NCBI GenBank assembly: GCA_032988165.1
Contig: JANTQF010000211.1
Span: forward strand, 1 to 60,409
Direction: 5' to 3'
Source of the DNA: Emmonsiellopsis sp. PD_33
Taxonomy: Eukaryota; Ascomycota; Eurotiomycetes; Onygenales; Ajellomycetaceae
DNA length: 60,409 nt
In this document: positions 46,126 to 56,569 of the stretch, in pieces
Position numbering within the stretch: position 1 is the first letter of the stretch
Layout: each line of letters starts with the position of its first letter
Made by a program: the position numbers and the translations under genes
Notes under the pieces: model-generated
What the model was told of the DNA's origin: nothing
The model's input: only the letters and a program-made list of their open reading frames with translations
Database searches by the model: none

Positions 46126-47476
46126 TATCTATATCTAGCCTCTTTTATTTTAGTCCTATAAAATTTATTTCTTCTTACTACCTTATCTTCATTCTTTCTT
46201 GCAGCCTCTTTACCCTCACCTTTATCATATCTTTAACTAAACCTCTAGCAGATCTACCTCAGACCTTTATTATTATCTCTAGTGGCTTCATCATTACTGA
46301 TCTTGGCAGCAGCAGTTCAGTAGATAAGAATATTGAGGTTAATAGCTTTATCACCCCTGCCATCCATCATGAGATCCCAGGTCTTGAGGTTGATAGGAAG
46401 CTGCCTGTTTTGCTTCAGACATACAATCTGAACTTTTTGTCCTTCATAGATGATATGTTCATTCAGTGTAATGATACTTTAATCCTCAATCAGAATGAGT
46501 TAGACTCTGAGGCACTCTATTTGATTGTTAACATTCAGTCTTTTCATCCTCAACTGCTCCTCAGTACTATTAGGTTAACTGAGTATATCACTGCTAGTAT
46601 TGACTCTGACAACCCATTTTTATCTTATATGGGTGCCTGCACTGCTTACTGCAATATGCCCACCAATTGTTCCAACAGGGTTTTTGAGGTCACTATCAAG
46701 GTATACCTCAATAAGGGGCCTGATGAGCATTCTGCCTATAGATTCTTCTCCTTCTATTATATCTTCTCTGACTCTCTATGTTGGAGTCATGTTCTACTTC
46801 TACAGGTTGGAAATTTAGTGAACATTGCCAGTAAGACTGTTAGGTTTTTTACCAACAATAAGAAAAAGTCTCTTACTGTTATAATACAGCAGTTTGGCTT
46901 CTTGAGTTCTCTCCCCAGTGAGAACAGTGGTCCTTTAAATGCTTCTGACCCTGGCACTTCTACCTTAGACACTTCTGTGCAGTATGTGTTCTTACTTGAA
47001 TTCTTTGCTGTTCATTTATTGCTGACATTTTATCTAGAGTTACTAAGTAACATAAGATTACTGCTGCTGCAACCCCTAGAACTCTAATATAAATTAGCAC
47101 CTTTTTCACTGATAACTCATTAATCTCTTTAAAGTTCATCCTTGCACTGGAGACCAACATCAATGATGGGGGAGATATAAAGAGGGGGGAGGATAATAAC
47201 AAAAAGAAAGAGAAAGATGGTAGAGATGCTTCAACAAGTAAGCTTCCTCTATATGCACCAGATCAGAGTAAACCTAGATCTCTAAAGGGGAGGAAGAGGT
47301 ATCACTCTCTAAGTTCAGTCCTGTCTGATACTTCATCTGATAGAGGTTCAAGCTCAGAGAGTGAGACCTCTATTCATGCCTTCTCTGACAGTAACCTGAG
47401 GAGGTCTGACACTAAGAATAGATCTTCTTCTTCTGATAGTGACACTAACAAGTCTTCTATAGGATCTTCAAAGTAA
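46104..47476 (+). CDS. Unknown gene inside the Helitron block with intact spliced frame
   Basis: A frame open from 46104 runs without a stop to 46981, where CA precedes a GTATGT donor (46982); splicing to the TTAG acceptor at 47096-47097 restores frame into a second open stretch, 47098-47476, ending AAG-TAA. This gives up to 418 codons. The amino-terminal half is a mixed globular sequence (PGLEVDRKLPVLLQTYNLNF, DMFIQCNDTLILNQNE, NCSNRVFEVTIKVYLNKG, TVRFFTNNKKKSLTVIIQQF). The tail from about 47,165 is Lys/Ser/Asp-rich and likely disordered. I do not recognise a family. The strand-rich middle with KKKSLTVIIQQF could be an OB fold, which would suit a Helitron-borne single-strand binding protein, but this is a guess. 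The true start is unclear; the first in-frame ATG is near 46455, so an upstream exon may be missing. Confidence 0.5.
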
Positions 47477-47777
47477 AAGATGAAGTAGATAGATAGTTCT
47501 TAGTTGCAGTTCTATTTTTAGCCCCTGACCTGGCATTTTATAGGCTGTGACCTATACCCTACAACTTCTTCTCATGTGGCAGGTTAGGAGCCTTTTTTTT
47601 TGACCTTTAAGGTTATTTTTCATTCAATTTATATCTTATACAGGCATACACTCATAGGAATCCAGTAGATCACATGACTTTGATTGGCTGAGAGAGATCT
47701 CTTTATAGAATGAAAAAATGATGTTCACAGCATGTGCAGGTGCACCACTGAAGATGGATCTTATAGTAAATATATAG

Positions 47778-47786
47778 ATGCTATAG
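47778..47786. repeat. Target-site duplication, left (MULE-2), decayed
   Basis: ATGCTATAG, against ATGCTGTGG at 50650-50658: seven of nine match and both differences are TpG to TpA in the left copy. Confidence 0.7.
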
Positions 47787-47930
47787 GGGTTCAGCTAAAT
47801 CAACCTCATATTTTGACTATTTTAACCCCAATTTTTGCACTAGTCCTGATTGGGAAAAATAAGTGATCTATTTCAACCCCATAACTGGCATGCTAAGCCT
47901 AATTAGGAAATATATGGTCTATTTGTACCC
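47787..47930 (+). repeat. Left terminal inverted repeat of MULE-2
   Basis: 144 bp, the inverse of 50505-50649. It shows the same internal sub-repeat design as MULE-1: two copies of a TCTATTTCAACCCCA-type box, each followed by a CTAGTCCTGATTGGGAAA / CTAAGCCTAATTAGGAAA box. Confidence 0.88.
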
Positions 47931-48299
47931 CCCCACTACAGGCTACTACAGGGGAAAGAGGGAGATTTTCAAAGCATATTGCAGGCATCTTCCTTAATTA
48001 ATCTTACAGTAGATAAGAAATGATAGGAATAATGCTATTAACAGCTAAAAAATAGAGGTAGATGATTATAAAATATTAAATATAAGAAAAATATTAAAAA
48101 ATAAAGGAAATCTATGAAATCTACTTAGAAATCTCTTAATTCTATATATTTTCCATGTTTATATTAAAAACATTCTACATGCTCTGCATTTAAATATTTA
48201 AATTATTATTCTTAATTATAATAAATATCTTATCTCCTCTATCTTTACCCTCTTATCTTTATTTTTATAGGTGCTTATAGGAATATCTTCATCCTCTTA

Positions 48300-50376
48300 T
48301 CTATATAGAGAGGGATATCAGTAGATCTATTAGTAAATTTACTATTAGATTTACCACCTATTAATCTTTCTCTAACATTAAATTAACCTGTTTAAATTAT
48401 AAGAGAATTTACTTACTCACTATAATAGAAGCTATATAATTATGTGAACATAAAACTATTCATTCTGATTCATTAACTATTAGATAGTAATTAATTAGTT
48501 CTGAATCTAAGGCATTAAAATATTAGTATAGATTGAACTTTTCTATCATCAAGTACATTCCATTAATAAAATACTATTAAATAATATAAGTATAGAGGAG
48601 TTTCATAGTAGTTTAGAAATAATCTATACAGAGAGAAAGGTAAGTATCTGCATCTAAATTAAACTACTTTATAACATTCAGGATTTTATTAAAGATATAG
48701 AGTAATATAATAGTTATATAGTCTTTAAATAGTAGTTTTGTATGTCTATGATCTCAACTGATTTTTTTACTAGTAATCTCATTGAGAATCTCTAGATTTC
48801 ATATAGTAAGATAATTGCAAAGATATAGAATTATATTACTAATATAAGAGATATTAATATGAGGCAGAAGATTCTTTATTACTTTATAATACTTCTCTAC
48901 TTATAATGTTATAAGATTTTCATAGTAAATCATTTAGTTGACTTAGGCTACTATGATTTTTTCCTTGTGAGGAATTCATTGATTTACTAAATAGTTAATA
49001 ATAGCAGAATAGAGCATCTGATATTTGTGGTAAAATACCTTTTAGATGATAGTATATTCCTTCTTAGTGATTACATAGAAAAATGTTGAGATATCTACAT
49101 TAATAGATTTAAACATTATATTGATATGAGTAGTAATCACTATATTAGAAAGGTCTTAGCATAGAGATTTATTATATAAATGTTTTTTAATGAACATCTA
49201 TATATTGCACTTAACATATTATATACAGAGTAGGTATTTTATATATAATAATAATAAGACATGAAAATATACTATGATGAACAAGGAATCTACATCACTA
49301 ATAATAATAGTAAAGTGAGAGATTTAGCAGGTTATATAGTATATTTATAGTAGGTAATTTAACAACTATATATACATTTAAGTTGTTTTTCTCATAAATG
49401 TGCTATCTATATAGAACATGCAATTTATAGACATATAATCAACTATATTAACTATTAGAAGGTTGAAGTGGTTAATCTTATATATAGTATCTATAAGAAT
49501 GATCTTAGGGAAATTGCATAGAAAGATTAGAAAAACTTTATAAAAGAAAGTAATTTAAGTAATCTAGTTATTAATATCTCTGACATTAAAAATAATGAAA
49601 TTATCTATAAAATCCATGAGAGTTACTTATATTTAAAGACATCCAGTCAAAATTCAATGTTATATAATCTACTACTAATTATATATATTCTTTATAGTAA
49701 TTACTAGATTCTTATTAAATTTATATTATATTAGTATTATCATTTAATAGACTATCAATTTATTTATTAAATATTAATTAATTAACAGCAACATCTACTT
49801 GATATTTTGATATCTATATAAAGATAGTATAATCTTATTTACTAAGCTATAATTATAGTGTGAATTTATAATTATTAACATCTAGTCTCTATCAAACTTA
49901 TTAAATATCTCATTATCATTATAGTTATAGAGTTATAATATAAACAGGCAATCTATTTTATGTATTGATATATAGGGTCTCTTAATCTGACAGCCATTAA
50001 TTACTATATATTTCAGTTTATAACTACTACCTCTATCATACTATAGGTAAACTCACTGTTCTGTCTCTTAAATCTAGTCAAGGATTTACTTATTACAGCA
50101 TCAGATTGTCACAGTATAGTTATAAGAGCAAGCCTAGTTATTAATATGCCATCTGGCATCTGCCTCAAAGGCAAAAATCCCTTCTAGGGGGGAGGGAAGT
50201 GCAGGCACAGGCACAGATGCAGGCACAGAAGGGATAGAGGTAGAATTAATTCCAATGACTTCTACAATGCATTTCATAATAGTGGGAGTGGTAGTAGGAT
50301 TTTCATTATTTTCATGGTCAGAATCATCTAAATCACTAGGGGCACTGAAGAATTCAATATTACTGCTTCCATTCAT
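48300..50376 (-). pseudogene. MULE-2 transposase (decayed)
   Basis: The frame begins at the ATG at 50376 (MNGSSNIEFFSAPSDLDDSD), is open to 50134 (PTTTPTI, then EGIFAFEADARWHINN), and continues with many stops toward 48,300. The counterpart of the catalytic IDATYK block lies near 49,505-49,460 and of the ATSRVEG block near 48,930-48,880. Compared with MULE-1, further CpA/TpG to TpA changes have removed most recognisable residues. Its N-terminus ends W-H where MULE-1 has a stop, showing that the MULE-1 TGA there is a mutated Trp codon. Confidence 0.75.
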
Positions 50377-50504
50377 GATAAAGATAATGTAAAATAATGT
50401 GTAGGGGTAGAGGAGGTGGTTCAATTGATTCAATTCATAGAGGATAGAGGACAACATTGTAAGTTAGCATGCTGGAGTTATTCTACTAATAACTAAGCAG
50501 GTTA

Positions 50505-50649
50505 GGGTGCAAATAGACCATATATTTCCCAATTAGGATTAGCATGCCAGTTATGGGGTTGAAATAGATCACTTATTTTTCCCAATTAGGACTAGTGTGA
50601 AAAAATGGGGTTGAAATAGTGTAAACCTGGGGTCAATTTAGCTGAACCC
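50505..50649 (-). repeat. Right terminal inverted repeat of MULE-2
   Basis: Ends GCTGAACCC directly before the duplication at 50650-50658 and lies 94 bp from the DPP III start codon. Confidence 0.88.
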
Positions 50650-50658
50650 ATGCTGTGG
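50650..50658. repeat. Target-site duplication, right (MULE-2)
   Basis: ATGCTGTGG. This copy sits in normal-composition DNA and appears to keep the original target sequence. Confidence 0.7.
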
Positions 50659-50743
50659 TGGGGCTCAGCGGCCAACTTGAAGCCAGCCTAGACACAACAT
50701 CATTTAAATAGCTGCCGTTCGTTACCCCTCCCCCTCCACACCC
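50659..50743 (+). promoter_or_regulatory. Short residual promoter of the DPP III gene
   Basis: Only 85 bp separate the MULE-2 duplication from the DPP III start. A TATA-like TTTAAATA lies at 50703-50710, and a C/T-rich initiator stretch (50724-50741) runs into the ATG. Any further upstream control must come from the transposon or the Helitron block. Confidence 0.6.
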
Positions 50744-53428
50744 ATGACCCCCCTCGCTCGGAGCTCTGCCACAGCTTCGTCTGCCACCGCCCGTCGTCTT
50801 CTCCAGCTGCGACACCACGTCCCTCCGTATTCCAGGCTTGCCTCGTCTGCCTCCGCTGCCGTTGCTACACGCTTGAAACCAGCCCCCATCTACAACCCCG
50901 CCCCCGCCATGGACGCGAAGACCAAGCAGCAGTATCTCGCCGACTCCCCGCCCACCGTCGTCAGGCTGGAGATCAAGCCCCACTTCGACGCCCTGAAGGA
51001 GGAGAAGCAGAAGCGCTATGCCCATTTCATCAGCAGGTATACTCGTGCCCGTTGCGCTTCTTCTACACATGAGATCACATATTGTTCAATGCTGACCATA
51101 CCCTAGAGCCGCCTTCCTAGGAACCCGCATCACCCTCCGCCAAGTCTCCCCCGAATCAGAACCCATCTACGACCTCATCCTCTCCCTCTACCGCGCCTGC
51201 AATGGCGACTGGAACTCCCTCGCGGAGAAGACCGGCGTCAGCCCAGAGGATGTGCGTCTCTTCCTCGAATATGCCGCCCAATTCCTAGGCAACTGCGGCA
51301 ACTACAAGGGCTTTGGAGATTCCAAGTTTATTCCGAGAATATCTGCTGCCTCGCTGGAGACTCTTGCGTCGGTTACTCCTGGAACCAAGGCCGCCTTTGT
51401 CAAGGCTAATACAACCGGTGGGGGGATTTATGAGACTGCCAATGCTGCCCTGATGCATTTGGGATATCCCGAAGCTGGCCACATGACTACTTACTATCCT
51501 GACTCGCCGTCTATCACCAAGGAGGAAATCACCCTTATCGGTGACTTTTTGGAGCAGAAGAAGCTGCTGTTGGAAAATACAAGGCTGCGGAAGACTGAGG
51601 CCGGGAACTTCGAGCTGTTGATAGCTTCGTCGCAGAAATCGCCTGCGGGTGGTGATAGAGATGTTGGTGATGTTGATGGGTGGGACTTGGATGGGAAACT
51701 CCAGGGCAAGACCCTCAAACTCGTCTATGGTGACTATTCGGAGGAGATGGCCAAGATCGCGGAAAGCATCAAACAAGCGGGCCTGAATGCTGCCAACGAA
51801 ATCCAACAGAAGATGCACGTGGAATACGAAAAGTCTTACACCACTGGGTCCCTAGAGGCCTACAAGGAAAGCCAGCGGTATTGGATCCGGGACTTGGGGC
51901 CGATGGTCGAATCTGACCTCGGGTTTGTAGAGACATACCGTGATCCTCATGGTGTTCGGGGAGAATGGGAGGGCTTCGTCGCTATGGTATGTGCGCCGTT
52001 TGTATTATTCAACCTCGACCACTAATCTTCCATCCAGGTCAACCTAGAACGAACAAAGGCATTCGGCAAGCTCGTTGAGAGCGCAGAGTCGATGATTCCT
52101 AAGCTGCCATGGAGCAAGGATTTTGAAAAGGACAAGTTCCTGAGCCCGGACTTTACTTCATTGGAGGTTCTTAGCTTCGCGGGCAGTGGGATACCCGCTG
52201 GCATCAACATCCCGTACGTGACTCTGATTATCTCTCGCCCCAAACCCCGCGGCTACTGTACTTCACCTGCCAGCCTCGGATGACAACTCCGCTTGGAAGA
52301 GCGGGCCATGTCTTGACATGTTTGGTTCTCCATGTGGTGGTCTGTGCGTTACCATGCGCTGGCAGGAAATCCACGAGCCCCAACCCTTATTTGAAGACGC
52401 TATCTAATCCATCAATACAGGAACTACGATGATATCAGACAGCAACTCGGGTTTAAGAACGTTTCTTTGGGCAATGTTCTATCGTAGGTCTTCATACCTC
52501 GTCCCCCTCTTACCCCCCTCTTCTCCCACCACTAACCCCATCCATCCACAGCGCGAAATCTCCAAACGAGCCCGTTCCCTTCATTCGGGAGCAGGATTTG
52601 GAGATATTCCGGGAATATCGTGACCCGGCATTTGAAGTCCAAGTTGGTATACATGAGCTTCTCGGCCATGGGACCGGGAAATTGCTCCAGGAAACTGCTC
52701 CCGGCGAATATAACTTTGATGTTTCCAATCCACCAATTAGTCCCGTAACTCAAAAGCCGGTATCTACGTGGTATAAGCCGGGGCAAACGTGGAGCTCCGT
52801 CTTTGGTTCCATTGCCTCATCCTATGAAGAATGCCGGGCAGAGTGCGTCGCAATGGCCCTTGGCTGCGACTTTGGCATCTTGAAATTATTCGGCTTCGGT
52901 GATGGTACAGAGGACCTAAACGGCGAGGCTGGTCATGTCCTGTATGCTTCGTACCTCCAAATGGCCCGAGCGGGCGTAGTGGCGCTTGAATTCTGGGACC
53001 CGAAGAGTCAGAAATGGGGACAAGCTCATATGCAAGCTCGCTACAGCATCTTGCGAACATTCCTCGATGCCGGCGGCGACTTTGTGAAATTGGTCCACAC
53101 TAAGGATGACCTTTCGGATCTTGAGATTCACCTAGACCGGTCCAAGATCCTGAGCCACGGCCGACCGGCTGTGGAGAAGTATCTACAGAAACTCCATGTG
53201 TTCAAGAGCAGCGCGGACTTTGCAGCCGGCAAAGCGCTGTATGACGATATCACACACGTCAATGACTGGTGGGGATCGAAAGTCCGACCAGTGGTGCTGC
53301 AGAAGAAGATCCCACGCAAGGTGTTTGTGCAAGCTAACACGGTATTGGAGGGCGACAAGGTGGTGCTGAAGGAGTACGAGCCAACTCTGGAGGGGATGAT
53401 TCAAAGTTATGCTGAGCGGGAAGTATAA
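50744..53428 (+). CDS. Dipeptidyl peptidase III (metallopeptidase family M49)
   Basis: Zinc exopeptidase that removes dipeptides from the N-terminus of peptides; 762 residues. Exons are 50744-51036, 51107-51986, 52038-52213, 52421-52483 and 52552-53428, all GT-AG and in frame. The zinc site is H504-E-L-L-G-H508 with the second motif EECRAE (561-566), where Glu562 would be the third ligand. The HGTGKLLQE and HVLYASYLQMARAG segments are also typical of the family. The first 55 residues (MTPLARSSATASSATARRLL and onward) are rich in Arg, Ser and Ala with no acid, so they look like a mitochondrial presequence; the second in-frame ATG at 50909 (MDAKTKQQYLAD) would give the usual cytosolic form of about 707 residues. 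The start lies 94 bp from a transposon end. Confidence 0.95.
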
Positions 53429-54901
53429 AGCGGAGTACATTATATTTCCGGAGCGTGCATCTGTTTTCGCCTCCCCAAGGCTTTTATGGTGTAACTTGTC
53501 GGCATGCGAGCTTTGTCTTCTGCCCCCTCCCTCCTTTCAACTTTGATGTAACCCAGCATGGGTTTTATTAGTAGTTGCCGAACTGCAGCAATTGAAACTC
53601 CACTTTATTCATATCGACAAAAAAAAAGCGAGAGAGTAGAATTATGGAGTGCCCGCTGATATTATTTCCATGCTTAGATCAAGAACACGAGGGAAAATAC
53701 CAAGGCCAAGGAAAAGCATAAAATAGAGAGAAGCTTATTCACGGAATTCTAATTTATTGTCCGAGGCCAGCATGGACAGCCTGATTGGCCTCCCGTCAAT
53801 ATCAATACCAGGGTAATCAATAAGGGCGTGTCCATTGATTCCGCCCCTCGACAATATTCTACGATATAACCCCAGGGCGTCGAAATCTCATATTTGAGTC
53901 AACCTCCCGCTCGCCATTCATATTCATGGTCGCCATCGTCGCCATCGTCGCGCTCGCCAGCCAGGCCAGACCAGAGCATTCATGAATCATTCTCGTCTGC
54001 ATTCAGCTATTGTCGATTGTTGTCGTTGCGGCTTCGGCGGTTTTGAATGTTGCACTCGGCCCCTGCTCACATGACATCATGAAACCTAACCTAACCCTGG
54101 CCCATTTTTCCCTATTGATGCCCGGAGCGAACAATAGGATCAATTGAAGATTTGATATCCTCTCGCCGCCTCCCGTCGCCCCGTTATCTCCGACCCCGTC
54201 TCTGTCTCACGCTTCTCCCCTGTCTCTTCCGTGTTTGAATTGGTTAGTTAGTTAGCATCAATCCCTCCCGGCGTTGCATTCATCTGGATTTCTGCCCCTG
54301 CCCCAATACCACGATCCCAGCCGCCGAAAAGGCGCAAAAAGGAAAAGGAAAAAGAAAAATGAAGAACAATTCCAAACCCAAATACCGTTCCTTGGCCCGT
54401 CCCCAAAAATCCGCTGTCGGTGCCCTCGCTGCCCAATCAAGGAATTGGTTTCTCGTCCTTCCCGCGAGTACCGCCATGCTTTACCCATGACAATGGGACC
54501 GACCGGTGGATTTCCCCCCCTCAAACCAATCCGGACGGCAAACAACCTCCAGTGGCGGCGGATAAGCACCGGAGTGGCCTGCTGTCTAACCATGTCGCCG
54601 GATTCCCACAGGGTTGATGAATCTGACACCGACACGGTCTGGCGGATCCAACATCTCGTTTTTTTTTTTTTGTTCGAACATTCGGGCAGTGGGGTGGGAC
54701 AATAATAGCCACGGCAATGTGTCGCGGTTGGTTGGCATGATATTATCTCTCGTGTGTTACTATTATTGTTGTTGGCTCTGCGCGCGCGTGGCTGGGTCTC
54801 TAACAACATGGATGGATACTACAATCAGCGCCTGAGCAGTGAGTGACAGTGAGTGACCTATACAAAATAACAGGTATCAAATAATCGCGCAAAGTGAGCA
54901 A

Positions 54902-54915
54902 GGGGGGGGGGGGGG
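54902..54915. repeat. Poly-G run
   Basis: Fourteen consecutive G; length is uncertain because homopolymers are error-prone. Confidence 0.7.
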
Positions 54916-55711
54916 TAAGGATGAGATGAGGCACAACAGCGCAAAAATGAGTGATGTTATTGAATACCCGCCGTGGCCAAGTAAGAAACAAAAACTCCAC
55001 TCGACAAGTCCATCGCATTTTTGCTGTCTGTCTTGTCTTGTCTCTATTGATGTATTGGAGACGAAGAGGGCGCCAACCTGCCAAGGAGGGCGTCAAAAAA
55101 GAAGTCTCAATTTTGCGACTTTTTTTTGGAAATGCTTCTTTTTCCATTCTATCAACCTTCTACTCCCATGCTTTGCTCTTATTGTTGTCTTGTCTGGCGA
55201 TGTTTCAGGGATCAGGCCTGATTTATGCGGGGCTGTTTTGTCTCGCTATTCTTAACTCCTTTTCTTACTTAGAACGGGCCCAATTTTGAGTCTTTCAGGG
55301 AGTGGATGACAGCGTCCCCCCCCTTGGCTTTTCTCCCGCTGCGATTGTTTGAATGCATGGTATGCTGTACCATGTTGCATCCAGCGACCACACTTTTTTA
55401 TTTTATTATCTTTCCCCCCCCACCGCCCTTATTTGCCGGAGTTTAAGTTTTTATATAGGGCTGGCACCTCCATACCGGCGGTGGGGAGTTTTTTTTGTTC
55501 TTAATTCCCGACATATTCCACTATCCGCTTCGACAGCTGCAGCTTTCCGTTGGGTCTTTTTTATCTTTTCCGGAGAAAAAGCGGACGGACACTCTTCATA
55601 TTCTGTCTGAATTGCCGTTCTCGTGCAAGACATTGACGTTCGGCTGTTATTGTCGTCATCTTGCCTCCCCTTGCTTGCTTATAATCCCGGACATCGCCTA
55701 CATATCGCTCT

Positions 55712-55717
55712 TTATAA
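55712..55717 (+). promoter_or_regulatory. TATA box of the 233-residue gene
   Basis: TATAAA, 86 bp upstream of the ATG at 55803, consistent with a transcription start near 55,740-55,750 followed by a C-rich leader. Confidence 0.55.
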
Positions 55718-55802
55718 AGCCACCCAACTACACCACCATCATCCCCCTACTCCCTACCCATCTCTACACCCATACATACATACACGCATACAAACCACCA
55801 AA

Positions 55803-56569
55803 ATGCTTCCCCCCTCCGACTCAATAAACCACCAAAGCCTCAAACTGGCCGAATTCTTCGCCAGCCTCCGCTCTTCCCAAAACAGACTCTCCTCCATCCC
55901 CCCACCACCCCCCTACGCCCCCTCCGCCACATCATCATCATCATTCCCCGCCATGCCTGCCATCGAAGACTCCTTCGCAGACCTCGAAGACGACGACGAC
56001 GAAACCACCTCCCTAGCACCCATCATGATCAAAGTCGACACCTCGATCGAGATCGAGGGGCAGGGGAATACCATCGTCATCCCCACGTCGAATGGGGGTA
56101 TGGGTATGGGTATGACAGGGGACGAATCTTCATCCCCATCCCCATCTACATCCCCATCCCCATCGCCCGCCTCTTCTTCTTCTTCCCTCCAACACCTCCA
56201 GCAACAGCGCCAGGTGAAATCCGCCCAGCTGGCGTCGACGATCATCGCCGCGCTTAAAGCCTCGGGCGTGCTGGAGGAGAAGGAATCGCGCAGACAGCGG
56301 CCCATTGAGGTTAATGTTAATGCGGGTATTAGGATCCGCGGGGATAGGAATGTGGTGTGTGCGGGGGCGGGGGTGAGGAGGAGGATGGGGTTGTCGGAGG
56401 ATGAGAGGGGTTCGGCGGCGGTTGGTGGGAGTGGGAGTGGGAGGAAGAGGAGGGCTGGGTCGGTATGTTTATGTCTTATATCTGGCTTCCTGGTGAGATG
56501 TTTTTTTTACTAATGGGATGATTATAGCAACCTGTCGATATGCCCTCTGCGAAGAAACCGCTCGTCTGA
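55803..56569 (+). CDS. Conserved-type hypothetical protein with two I-x-I-x-G-x-x-N motifs
   Basis: 233 residues from exons 55803-56462 and 56528-56569; donor GTATGT, acceptor TATAG, and the short last exon gives QPVDMPSAKKPLV. The N-terminus SLKLAEFFASLRSSQNRLSS could be a helix. An acidic patch (DLEDDDDE, 60-67) precedes the strand IMIKVDTSIEIEGQGNTIVI (74-93), and a second copy of the pattern occurs as EVNVNAGIRIRGDRNVVCAG (169-188). Between them lie a Ser/Pro repeat and the helical QVKSAQLASTIIAALKASG. The C-terminus holds a basic GRKRRAG, a possible nuclear signal. I do not recognise a named family. The ATG in ACCAAAATGC context after a TATA box supports the start. Confidence 0.8.

Larger units (their letters stand above)
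39850..47777 (+). mobile_element. Decayed Helitron (rolling-circle) element
   Basis: An 8 kb AT-rich, CpG-free block whose plus strand encodes, in order, a Pro-rich N-terminal region, Cys-rich zinc-finger-like repeats, a Helitron_like_N Rep domain, a PIF1-type helicase and a separate downstream gene. This order is characteristic of fungal Helitrons. I could not define the ends: no unambiguous 5' TC and 3' hairpin plus CTRR were found, possibly because of decay. The right side runs directly into the duplication of MULE-2 at 47,778, so that MULE inserted within or at the edge of this block. Confidence 0.75.
47787..50649 (-). mobile_element. MULE-2: uninterrupted Mutator-like transposon
   Basis: 2863 bp, ends GGGTTCAGCTAAAT in inverted orientation, with repeats of 144 and 145 bp and a decayed 9-bp duplication. 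Its interior is collinear with MULE-1 outside the Gypsy insertion (for example GGGAGATTTTCAA at about 47960 and 13879). Terminal repeats differ from MULE-1 at the outer end (GGGTTCAGC against GGGTTTGGC), so it is a sister family. It is more AT-rich and more decayed than MULE-1. Confidence 0.88.
53429..55802. other. Gene-free region between DPP III and the 233-residue gene
   Basis: 2.4 kb of normal composition. It contains C/T-rich and poly-T stretches, a run of 14 G at 54902-54915 and a TATAAA at 55712-55717 for the next gene. Frames up to 183 codons are mutually overlapping on both strands and none shows a family motif. It probably holds a long promoter and leader. Confidence 0.5.

Noticed and set aside
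54258..54809. 183-codon minus-strand frame in the DPP III downstream region
   Set aside because: Overlaps several equally long frames on the other strand, is low in complexity, and resembles no family.
56110..56165. Telomere-like CATCCC/GGGTAT repeats
   Set aside because: They are coding repeats (Ser-Pro and Gly-Met) inside the 233-residue gene and do not match TTAGGG.
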